From Pseudoalteromonas marina (GTDB taxonomy: Bacteria; Pseudomonadota; Gammaproteobacteria; Enterobacterales; Alteromonadaceae): DNA of 64,000 nucleotides. The stretch is taken from NCBI RefSeq assembly GCF_000238335.3, contig NZ_AHCB03000005.1, positions 1,302,001-1,366,000 of the forward strand, in the 5' to 3' direction. Below, in pieces: positions 1 through 7,766 of the stretch. The translations under genes and the position numbers were made by a program. Within the stretch, counting starts at the first letter, position 1. The number at the start of each line of letters is the position of its first letter. The notes under the pieces are model-generated. The model searched no databases, was not told where the DNA came from, and was given only the letters and a program-made list of their open reading frames with translations.

Positions 1-15
1 TGAGGCTAGCTTGTA

Positions 16-294
16 ATGAAAGATTTGCTAAATGTTCAGGACTACCTGTTTGCTATACAAGATGTAGGCGATTGGGAAGGCGAAGAAGAACATGTAGCGG
101 AAACGCTCAATGATTTGATTCACATTGCTTGGGACAAACTCCCAGATGATTTAGATTGTGAATCAATCGATGAAATAATAAATGGTATTTGGGAACACCT
201 TCGAGGTGATATGGCTGTACTTGAAGCCGATTTCGAAGAACTGGTCGACTGGGTAATACACTATGTTGATTCGTCCCTTGATGAAAAGATGTGA
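16..294 (+). CDS. small acidic hypothetical protein upstream of proQ
   Basis: A 92-residue protein I do not recognise. It is strikingly acidic (many Asp and Glu, few Lys or Arg) and rich in Trp, with no signal peptide or membrane segment, so it should be a soluble cytoplasmic protein, probably helical. A GAGG at 2-5 is a plausible ribosome binding site for the ATG at 16. The stop lies 15 bp before proQ, so the two are probably co-transcribed. Any link to ProQ, a basic RNA-binding protein, is speculation from position and opposite charge. The compact ORF with normal codon use supports it being real. Confidence 0.7.
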   Translation: MKDLLNVQDYLFAIQDVGDWEGEEEHVAETLNDLIHIAWDKLPDDLDCESIDEIINGIWEHLRGDMAVLEADFEELVDWVIHYVDSSLDEKM

Positions 295-309
295 AAAATA
301 GGTTCTAAA

Positions 310-957
310 ATGGAAACCACAAACAAGCTAAAAGATATTAATGAAGTATTGGAGTTCTTGTACCAAGAATTTCCACAATGTTTTAAACAAAAAGACGGTA
401 TCAAACCGCTTAAAGTCGGTATTTTTAAAGATATTGCTGAGCGTATTGAAGGGTCTGAAAAAGTAAGTAAGACTCAAGTACGTCAAGCATTAAGAAAATA
501 CACGTCTAACTGGCGTTATTTAGAAGCTGTGACAAAGTCGGAGTTTCGTATTGACCTTGATGGCAATGAAGGTGAAAAAGTTGAGCAAGAGCACATTGAT
601 CATGCTCAAAAAGCACTAGAAGAAAGCCGTGCAAAAATGGCGAAGCGCAAGAAACAACAGCGTCCACGTCAAGACTCAGATTCTAAAAACTTTAAGAAAA
701 AGCCTGCACATGCAAACAAGGGCGCTGATAAAAATGCGTCAGCTAGCAAAGCAACTAAATCTGCACCAGCTAAACGTTCAGGTAAAATTGAACCTTTACC
801 AGCAACAGAGGTCAAGGTTAATAACAAGGTTAAAGTTAAACTAGGCCAAGCACTTGTAAATGCAGTAATCACTGAAGTAAATAAAGACGACGTTCATGTT
901 GAGTTAGTGACTGGTATGCAAGTTAAAACCAAAGCAGACAGCTTATACACTGTTTAA
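310..957 (+). CDS. proQ: ProQ RNA chaperone (FinO/ProQ family)
   Basis: RNA-binding protein that in enterobacteria binds structured sRNAs and mRNA 3' ends and affects osmoadaptation. The N-terminal FinO/ProQ domain covers about residues 5-115. A Lys/Arg-rich low-complexity linker follows (about 115-160), then a C-terminal Tudor/SH3-like domain (about 165-215, rich in Val-Lys repeats). At 215 residues it is close to the E. coli length of about 230. It lies 25 bp upstream of prc, the same pairing as in E. coli. An AGGT a few bases before the ATG serves as a modest ribosome binding site. Confidence 0.95.
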   Translation: METTNKLKDINEVLEFLYQEFPQCFKQKDGIKPLKVGIFKDIAERIEGSEKVSKTQVRQALRKYTSNWRYLEAVTKSEFRIDLDGNEGEKVEQEHIDHAQKALEESRAKMAKRKKQQRPRQDSDSKNFKKKPAHANKGADKNASASKATKSAPAKRSGKIEPLPATEVKVNNKVKVKLGQALVNAVITEVNKDDVHVELVTGMQVKTKADSLYTV

Positions 958-982
958 GTTGTACATAAATTAAGGAGTTTGT

Positions 983-3007
983 ATGAGTAAAAAGTTTACG
1001 CTCATTCCGGTAGTTGCAGCCCTGTTTTCAGGTTCATTATTTGCTGCTGTAGAGCCTGTCACCATTGATGATTTACCTCTACTCAAGCAAGAAAGTCAAC
1101 ATGGCACTGCCAGTAAGCGCGTGGCAAGCTTATTTACTCGTTCACACTATATCCCGGTTCGATTTAACGATGAACTTTCTAGTAAAGTGTACGATCGTTA
1201 CATCGAATCCCTTGATTTTAATAAAAGCGTTTTTTTAGCCAGTGATATTGCATCCTTTGAGCAATATCGCGATAGCTTTGACAACGCTTTAACTACCGGC
1301 AAGCTAGGCTTTACGTTTGATATTTTTAATTTAAGCCTAAAGCGCCGTTTTGAACGTTACGAATATTCACTTTCTTTATTAGAAAATGAAATGACGTTCG
1401 AAAAACAAGATGAATACTTTTTTGATCGTGAAGATGCAACGTGGCCAACATCGCAAGCAGAGCTAGACGAGATCTGGCGAGAGCGTGTTAAGTACGATGC
1501 ACTGCGATTAAAAATGACTGGTAAAGATTGGGAAGGAATCAAAGAGGTTCTTACCAAGCGATACAAAAACGCTGAAAAGCGTCTAGTTCAATCTAACTCA
1601 GAAGATGCATTTCAAATTGTTTTAAATTCTTTAGCTCGCACGATTGAGGCGCATACGTCTTACCTATCACCAAGACGTGCTGAACAATTTAAAATGGATA
1701 TGGACCTAGAACTTGAAGGCATTGGTGCTGTACTAACTCCTGACGAAGATTACACCGTAATTCGTAGTCTTGTACCAGGTGGTCCTGCAGACAAAACCGA
1801 ACAAATTAAAGCAGATGACCGTATTATTGGCGTAGCACAAGACGGTGAAGATTTTACCGATGTGATTGGCTGGCGTTTAGACGATGTTGTAGATTTAATA
1901 AAAGGCCCTAAAGGCACGAAAGTACGTTTGCAATATTTGAAAGGTGCAGATGCTCATGGCACACCTAAAGTGGTCGAAATTACTCGTGACAAAATCCGTC
2001 TTGAAGACAGAGCTGCAAAGTCAGAAGTGTTTGAAGCTAAATATTCTGATTTATCAAGCAAGATCGGGGTTATTGAAATCCCAGGTTTTTACAATAATTT
2101 GTCTAAAGACGTAAAAGTTGAGTTAGCTAAATTAAAAGAGGCTAAAGTAGACGGTATTATTATCGACTTACGTCAAAATGGTGGTGGTTCGTTATACGAA
2201 GCGACCCAGCTTTCTGGCTTATTTTTCGATCAAGGTCCTGTTGTACAAATACATACTCTAAATAACCGAATTGAAGAGCAAAGAGATCGTGATGGAGTTA
2301 CTTATTACGACGGGCCATTAACGGTTTTAGTTGATCGTTACAGTGCGTCTGCATCTGAGATTTTTGCCGCTGCAATGCAAGATTATGGTCGCGCTGTTAT
2401 TATTGGCGAACAAACATTTGGTAAAGGCACTGTTCAGCAACATAAAGGTCTTGCAAGAGCGTATGATCTTTACGATAACCCATTAGGTAGCGTGCAATAC
2501 ACCATAGCTAAATTTTACCGTATTAATGGCGGCAGTACTCAGCACAAAGGTGTTATTCCTGACATTTCATTTCCATCGGCTATAGATCCTGCCGAGTGGG
2601 GTGAAAGTAAACAAGATAATGCACTTCCTTGGGATAGCATTGTTAAAGCAAAATATAAAAAGTTAGGAAATTTAACTCCAGTTATTCCTTACCTAGAAAA
2701 GCAGCATAAAGATCGTATTAAATCTGAACCTGAGTTCGGCTACGTGTTTGATGATATAGCGTTGTACAACGAAGAAAAAGATCGTAAAACGATTTCTTTA
2801 GTTGAAGCCACGCGTATTAAAGAAAAAGAAGAAGGTGAAGCGCGTGCATTAGTTCGTACAAATGAGCGCTTGAAACGATTAGGTAAAGATCCGGTTGAAA
2901 ACCTAGATGATGTACCAGATGTAATTGATGAGCTTGACCCGTTCCTTGAAGAAGCGGCCTTAATTACTCAGGACTACATTAACTTTGGTCGCATCGCCAA
3001 AAAGTAA
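983..3007 (+). CDS. prc: carboxy-terminal processing protease Prc (Tsp)
   Basis: Periplasmic PDZ-containing serine protease of family S41A. It degrades proteins by C-terminal recognition, including tagged proteins and peptidoglycan hydrolases. A signal peptide covers residues 1-21 (basic start, hydrophobic core, SLFA). A PDZ domain spans about 240-325. The catalytic Ser-Lys dyad aligns with E. coli S430/K455: the middle serine of SASAS at S456 and the lysine of TFGKG at K481, with the conserved Asp at D467. Length 674 matches the family (E. coli 682). AAGGAG upstream supports the ATG. It ends in a strong terminator at 3027-3052. Confidence 0.97.
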   Translation: MSKKFTLIPVVAALFSGSLFAAVEPVTIDDLPLLKQESQHGTASKRVASLFTRSHYIPVRFNDELSSKVYDRYIESLDFNKSVFLASDIASFEQYRDSFDNALTTGKLGFTFDIFNLSLKRRFERYEYSLSLLENEMTFEKQDEYFFDREDATWPTSQAELDEIWRERVKYDALRLKMTGKDWEGIKEVLTKRYKNAEKRLVQSNSEDAFQIVLNSLARTIEAHTSYLSPRRAEQFKMDMDLELEGIGAVLTPDEDYTVIRSLVPGGPADKTEQIKADDRIIGVAQDGEDFTDVIGWRLDDVVDLIKGPKGTKVRLQYLKGADAHGTPKVVEITRDKIRLEDRAAKSEVFEAKYSDLSSKIGVIEIPGFYNNLSKDVKVELAKLKEAKVDGIIIDLRQNGGGSLYEATQLSGLFFDQGPVVQIHTLNNRIEEQRDRDGVTYYDGPLTVLVDRYSASASEIFAAAMQDYGRAVIIGEQTFGKGTVQQHKGLARAYDLYDNPLGSVQYTIAKFYRINGGSTQHKGVIPDISFPSAIDPAEWGESKQDNALPWDSIVKAKYKKLGNLTPVIPYLEKQHKDRIKSEPEFGYVFDDIALYNEEKDRKTISLVEATRIKEKEEGEARALVRTNERLKRLGKDPVENLDDVPDVIDELDPFLEEAALITQDYINFGRIAKK

Positions 3008-3026
3008 AAACTGGTTTTACCACTAC

Positions 3027-3052
3027 AAAAAAGGCGCTCGTGCGCCTTTTTT
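3027..3052 (+). terminator. intrinsic terminator after prc
   Basis: A perfect stem of AAAGGCGC and GCGCCTTT closes a TCGT tetraloop, with an A-run before and a T-run after. It ends the proQ-prc unit. Confidence 0.9.
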
Positions 3053-3186
3053 GCTACCTATCACAGCCTAAATTGTTATAATCTCTAACTATTAAAAATT
3101 GAGCCGGCTTAGAAATGCTCAGTTAATACGCACTAAGTGCTAAAAATAATAATTAAACACGCTGTATGTGTGTAGGAGTCTCAACT

Positions 3187-4650
3187 TTGAACCCATTGGA
3201 TGATAAACCAGTAAAACCCGCCTCATTTCTTGATGCATTAATTCCTATTTCAGTTTTAATTTGCTTGTTAGGGGCTGCGGTTTACTTATTTGGTGACAAC
3301 TCGTCATCTGGACCAAACCAAATTGCACTTTTATTTGCAACCTTCGCAGCTGCTCTAATTGGCCTAAAAAACGGCTACACGTGGAAAAAGCTTGAGCAAG
3401 CTATGATAGAGGGGATAACACTTTCTCTTGGCGCTATACTCATCTTATTAATGGTAGGTGCTTTGATAGGTACTTGGTTGTTATCGGGCACAGTACCAAC
3501 GCTAATATATTATGGCCTGCAAGTGATTAACCCTAGTTGGTTTTATGCAGCAAGTTGTTTAATTTGTGGCATTGTGGCTATGAGCATTGGTAGCTCGTGG
3601 ACCACTGCAGCTACAATTGGTGTCGCTTTATTAGGTGTTGCTACGGGTCTTGGTTTAGATCAGACAGTTACAGCTGGTGCTGTTATATCTGGTGCGTATT
3701 TTGGTGACAAACTAAGCCCACTCTCTGAAACAACTAACTTAGCGCCCGCAGTGGTTGGCTCTGACTTATTTGAACATATTCAGCATATGCTATGGACAAC
3801 AGTTCCTAGCTTTGTGATTGCGCTTATTATATTTATATTTATGGGCTTTAACGCAACGGCTTCTAATGAGGCTGGGCGTTTAGACGAAATTACGCTAATT
3901 TTGGAGCAAAACTTCAATATTGGTTTTGAGATGCTCATTCCTTTAATTGTGCTTTTAGTGCTAGCAATTAAAAAAATGCCTGCTTTTCCTGCTATTTCTA
4001 TTGGTGCTGTGGTTGGTGCTGTTTGGGCTATGCTATTTCAGTCTGACTTAATTGGTTCTCAAATTGATACTTCTCAAGGCGAAGTGGTTGGGTATTTCAA
4101 ATTAGTATGGACGACATTTTTTGACGGTTTTAGCATCGATACCGGTGATGACAAAATGGACTCACTACTTAGCGGTGGCGGTATGGCGGGAATGTTAACA
4201 ACGACGTGGTTAATTATGACTGCGCTTATGTTTGGCGCTATTATGGAAAAAACAGGCTTGTTAGACATTTTCGTAAAAAGTATTTTAAAAATAGCGAAAA
4301 GTACAGGGTCTTTAATTGCCTCGACAATTGCGACGTGTATTGGTACTAACCTCATTGCAGCCGATCAATATATTGCTATTGTGGTTCCTGGACGTATGTT
4401 TAAAGATGAATATGAAAAGCGCGGTTTAAAGCCAGTTAATTTATCTCGTACCTTAGAAGATGGCGGTACGATTACCAGTCCACTTATTCCTTGGAATACA
4501 TGTGGTGCTTACATGCAAAGTGTACTTTTAATAAACCCTTTCGATTACGCACTTTACGCTTTCTTTAACTTAATTAATCCCGTTCTAGCTGTTATATATG
4601 CGTATCTCGGTATTAAAATTTTACGTATTAAGCCGAAACAATCAGCCTAA
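3187..4650 (+). CDS. nhaC: NhaC-family Na+/H+ antiporter
   Basis: Inner-membrane sodium/proton exchanger of the ion transporter superfamily, expected to expel Na+ in a marine cell. About 11-12 hydrophobic segments are visible. The motifs SIGSSWTTAATIG and GAYFGDKLSPLSETTNLAP are typical of NhaC. The frame is open from an ATG at 3166, but an AGGAG at 3174-3178 lies inside that extension, 8 nt before a TTG at 3187. I therefore place the start at TTG 3187, giving 487 residues. It stands alone between two terminators. Some NhaC relatives exchange malate/lactate or other ions, so the substrate is inferred. Confidence 0.88.
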   Translation: MNPLDDKPVKPASFLDALIPISVLICLLGAAVYLFGDNSSSGPNQIALLFATFAAALIGLKNGYTWKKLEQAMIEGITLSLGAILILLMVGALIGTWLLSGTVPTLIYYGLQVINPSWFYAASCLICGIVAMSIGSSWTTAATIGVALLGVATGLGLDQTVTAGAVISGAYFGDKLSPLSETTNLAPAVVGSDLFEHIQHMLWTTVPSFVIALIIFIFMGFNATASNEAGRLDEITLILEQNFNIGFEMLIPLIVLLVLAIKKMPAFPAISIGAVVGAVWAMLFQSDLIGSQIDTSQGEVVGYFKLVWTTFFDGFSIDTGDDKMDSLLSGGGMAGMLTTTWLIMTALMFGAIMEKTGLLDIFVKSILKIAKSTGSLIASTIATCIGTNLIAADQYIAIVVPGRMFKDEYEKRGLKPVNLSRTLEDGGTITSPLIPWNTCGAYMQSVLLINPFDYALYAFFNLINPVLAVIYAYLGIKILRIKPKQSA

Positions 4651-4657
4651 ATTTAGT

Positions 4658-4687
4658 AGCGCCTCTTCATATAGAGGCGCTTTTTTT
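4658..4687 (+). terminator. intrinsic terminator after nhaC, abutting the pepN RBS
   Basis: A 9-bp perfect stem (AGCGCCTCT with AGAGGCGCT) and 6-nt loop is followed by seven T. The GGAG ribosome binding site of pepN starts at the very next bases (4688-4691), so this terminator also sits in the pepN leader. Confidence 0.9.
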
Positions 4688-4696
4688 GGAGTAATC

Positions 4697-7291
4697 ATGA
4701 CCGACTCAAAAACCCCTCAAGCTCAATATCTCAAAGACTATAAAGCACCAAATTTTTTAATAGACCACACAGACTTAACGTTTGATCTTCAGCCTACAAA
4801 TACAACGGTAACAAGCGTACTGACGTTAACGCGTGTTGGTGATAATCAATCACCTCTGATTCTAGATGGCATAAATTTACGTTTAACGTCCTTATCGATA
4901 GATGCGATTGAGATAACAGATTATAGCGTTGTTGATGAGCAGCTAATTATTAATAACTTACCAGAGCGTTGTAAATTACGTATTGTGACTGAGATATCTC
5001 CTGAGACAAATACATCTTTAGAAGGTCTTTACTTATCTGGTGGAGCGTATTGTACACAGTGTGAGGCGCAGGGCTTCAGAAAGATAACATATTACATGGA
5101 TCGTCCTGATGTGTTGTCTACGTTTGATGTGACTATTATAGCTGATTCAAGTTATACGCATTTATTATCTAATGGTAACCAAATTGACAAAGGTGAGACA
5201 CCTGACGGCCGTCATTTTTCTAAATGGCAAGACCCATTTAAAAAACCAAGCTATTTATTTGCATTAGTTGCTGGTGATTTTGATGTATTAAACGATACCT
5301 ATACAACTAAAAGTGGCCGAAAAATTGATTTAGCATTATTTGTAGATAAGGGTAATTTGCCTAAAACACCGCATGCGATGCAATCCCTTAAGAAATCTAT
5401 GCAATGGGATGAAGAGCGTTTTAATTTAGAATATGACCTTGATATATACATGATTGTAGCCGTAGATTTCTTTAATATGGGTGCAATGGAAAACAAAGGC
5501 TTAAATATATTTAACAGTAAATGTGTTTTGGCCAATCAAGAAACAGCAACGGATAAAGATTACCATACTATTGAGTCTATAGTAGGTCATGAATACTTTC
5601 ACAATTGGACTGGTAATCGTGTTACGTGCAGAGATTGGTTTCAGTTATCACTGAAAGAGGGGCTCACTGTATTTAGAGACCAAGAATTTAGTAGTGATCT
5701 TGGATCGCGTGCACTCAACCGCATTGATGCTGTTAAGGTGATGCGTACGCATCAGTTCAGTGAAGACGCAGGTCCTATGGCGCATCCTATTCGACCGGAA
5801 AAAGTTATTGAAATGAATAACTTTTATACCGTAACAGTATACGACAAGGGTGCTGAAGTAATCAGAATGATGCATACCTTGCTTGGTGAGGTTAACTTTC
5901 AAAAAGGGATGACGCTTTACTTTAAACGCCATGACGGTCAAGCAGTTACGTGTGACGACTTTGTCAGTGCTATGAGTGACGCATCGGGTGTTAATTTAGA
6001 GCAATTTAAGCGTTGGTATAGTCAGGCGGGTACGCCTCGCTTAAATGCTGTAGAACATTACGATAGTGCCTCAAATACCTACACACTAACCATAGAGCAA
6101 AATGCACCGATTAATCAGCCCGATAATAAACCGTTGCACATCCCGTTTGCTATTGAGTTGTTGGACGAATCTGGCAGTAGTATCGAATTACAGTACAAAG
6201 GTTTAAAAGTTAGTAATGTGCTTGATGTTACCGATAAAAAGCAGAGTTATACTTTTGAGAATGTGACTTGTAAACCTGTTGCCGTGTTGTTAGAAGACTT
6301 TTCTGCTCCGTGTATCCTAACCCAACAAACAACTGAGCTTGAGCTTTTGCATATTATGCGTTTTGCACGAAGTGATTTTTCACGTTGGGATGCACAGCAA
6401 CAATTGTTTATAAAAGCGGTAAAAGCAGCAATTAACTCAGATACACAATCTCAATTAAGTGACGAGATAATTGAAGCCTTGCGTGTTTTAATTGTTTCAA
6501 AACAAGGCGATTTAGCGTTAATTGCTGAGTTATTAAAATTACCTAGCTTTGACACTTTAGCCGCAGAATTTGAAATTATTCCTGTTGATGAAATTATTCG
6601 TGTTGTAGCACAGTTCGAAATACAAATTGCCACAAGCCTTAATGATGAGCTTATCGCATGTTTTGGTTCATTACATGACGATGGTAGCATAAGCGCCGAA
6701 GCGGTTGCTGTGCGCTCACTACAGCAAATTTGCCTGCATTATGTTGCAAAGGTGCCGAGCAAACAAACAGATAAATTTATTAATCTAGCTGCTAGCTCGT
6801 CAAATATGACCAATGTATTGGGGGCACTTAGCGCTGTGGTTAAAGCCTCTCATCCACTTTGTGATGATTTATTGTCGCACTTTGATAGTCAATGGCGACA
6901 TGATGTACTTGTTATGGATAAGTGGTTTGCGCTTCAAGCAATGCAAACAGGTGAAGATGCTATTATTAATATTAAGTCATTATACGAGCACCCAAGTTTT
7001 GATTTTTCTAACCCCAATAGAGTCCGTGCTTTAGTGGGGAGTTTTAGCTACTTTAATACTGAGCAATTTCATCGAGAAGACGGACAAGGATATGTATTGC
7101 TTGGTGATTTACTTGTTAAGCTAAATGCAATAAATCCACAAAATGCATCAAGAATGTTAACACCGTTTATGTCTTGGAAACGTTATGATAAAACACGTTC
7201 AGCGCTTATGAAAACGCAATTGGAACGTTTATCTAATTTAGATGGACTAAGTGACGACTTATTCGAGAAGGTTGAAAAAGCGCTTAATTAA
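4697..7291 (+). CDS. pepN: aminopeptidase N (M1 family)
   Basis: Zinc metallo-aminopeptidase that removes N-terminal residues from peptides in the cytoplasm. Numbered from the ATG at 4697: the exopeptidase motif GAMEN is at 262-266, and HEYFH (298-302) with E321 18 residues later gives zinc ligands H298, H302 and E321 and catalytic E299. This is one residue off E. coli PepN. At 864 residues it matches E. coli (870). The frame is open upstream to 4598, but that stretch lies in the nhaC coding end and terminator. The ATG at 4697 has a GGAG at 4688-4691. The next gene abuts its stop. Confidence 0.97.
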   Translation: MTDSKTPQAQYLKDYKAPNFLIDHTDLTFDLQPTNTTVTSVLTLTRVGDNQSPLILDGINLRLTSLSIDAIEITDYSVVDEQLIINNLPERCKLRIVTEISPETNTSLEGLYLSGGAYCTQCEAQGFRKITYYMDRPDVLSTFDVTIIADSSYTHLLSNGNQIDKGETPDGRHFSKWQDPFKKPSYLFALVAGDFDVLNDTYTTKSGRKIDLALFVDKGNLPKTPHAMQSLKKSMQWDEERFNLEYDLDIYMIVAVDFFNMGAMENKGLNIFNSKCVLANQETATDKDYHTIESIVGHEYFHNWTGNRVTCRDWFQLSLKEGLTVFRDQEFSSDLGSRALNRIDAVKVMRTHQFSEDAGPMAHPIRPEKVIEMNNFYTVTVYDKGAEVIRMMHTLLGEVNFQKGMTLYFKRHDGQAVTCDDFVSAMSDASGVNLEQFKRWYSQAGTPRLNAVEHYDSASNTYTLTIEQNAPINQPDNKPLHIPFAIELLDESGSSIELQYKGLKVSNVLDVTDKKQSYTFENVTCKPVAVLLEDFSAPCILTQQTTELELLHIMRFARSDFSRWDAQQQLFIKAVKAAINSDTQSQLSDEIIEALRVLIVSKQGDLALIAELLKLPSFDTLAAEFEIIPVDEIIRVVAQFEIQIATSLNDELIACFGSLHDDGSISAEAVAVRSLQQICLHYVAKVPSKQTDKFINLAASSSNMTNVLGALSAVVKASHPLCDDLLSHFDSQWRHDVLVMDKWFALQAMQTGEDAIINIKSLYEHPSFDFSNPNRVRALVGSFSYFNTEQFHREDGQGYVLLGDLLVKLNAINPQNASRMLTPFMSWKRYDKTRSALMKTQLERLSNLDGLSDDLFEKVEKALN

Positions 7292-7513
7292 ATGCTTGAA
7301 TATTACTTTAATTTAAGATTGAGCTATAACGACTGTATGGATTACTACCACGGTCGATATAGTTCTGTGCAAGTGGTTGAAGAGGGCGGAAAATCAATTC
7401 GGTTTTCTGCCGATCATTTAAGACCGTTTGTTACAAGTTTAGGTGTCAGAGGGCGTTTTAGAATGTTACTCACCCCTGAAAATAAATTTATTCGTATTGA
7501 ACGAGTGGCTTAG
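7292..7513 (+). CDS. DUF2835 family protein
   Basis: A 73-residue protein of the DUF2835 family, small cytoplasmic proteins of unknown function in marine gammaproteobacteria, often next to pepN. It is basic and aromatic at the N-terminus, with the family-like FSADHLRPFVTSLGVRGRF segment at about 38-56. The ATG follows the pepN stop with no intervening base, implying translational coupling. The family call is from memory of the pattern. Confidence 0.8.
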   Translation: MLEYYFNLRLSYNDCMDYYHGRYSSVQVVEEGGKSIRFSADHLRPFVTSLGVRGRFRMLLTPENKFIRIERVA

Positions 7514-7519
7514 AGCGCT

Positions 7520-7546
7520 ATTTTTATGTTATAAAACCATAAAAAT
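7520..7546. other. AT-rich inverted repeat downstream of DUF2835
   Basis: Exact 9-bp arms ATTTTTATG and CATAAAAAT around a 9-nt loop, followed by a T-rich stretch near 7551-7558. It could be a weak terminator for pepN-DUF2835 or a regulator site. The stem has little GC, so its role is uncertain. Confidence 0.4.
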
Positions 7547-7569
7547 ATTGTCTTTTTGTTAATTTCAAT

Positions 7570-7598
7570 TTGTTCTATTGTTAAATAACGTGTATAAA
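7570..7598 (+). promoter_or_regulatory. candidate sigma-70 promoter for the DUF1302-DUF1329 unit
   Basis: TTGTTC at 7570-7575 and TATAAA at 7593-7598 are separated by 17 bp. Transcription would start near 7605, giving a leader of about 160 nt. Only hexamer match and position support this. Confidence 0.4.
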
Positions 7599-7608
7599 TT
7601 ATCTGGTA

Positions 7609-7635
7609 TGACGTCTTACCAATACGTAAACGTCA
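7609..7635. promoter_or_regulatory. candidate operator upstream of the DUF1302 gene
   Basis: TGACGT (7609-7614) and its inverse ACGTCA (7630-7635) face each other across 15 bp, just downstream of the predicted transcription start, a usual repressor position. Inside the right half, ACGTAAACGT (7624-7633) has the ACGT-NN-ACGT spacing of the bkd palindrome at 58408, but its flanks are not symmetric. The regulator is unknown. Confidence 0.3.
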
Positions 7636-7766
7636 GCTGACACACTATATATATGACAGATTGAATGCGACTATTTGTAATTTATACAATTCGCTTCTAT
7701 CGTTACGATTACACTAAAAACAATAACTTGATCACACAATATGACCCGCGACAGGGGGGAACCACA

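Noticed and set aside
7665..7766. N-terminal extension of the DUF1302 protein
   Set aside because: It would place 34 polar residues before a clear signal peptide. The strong GGGGGGA site supports the ATG at 7767.
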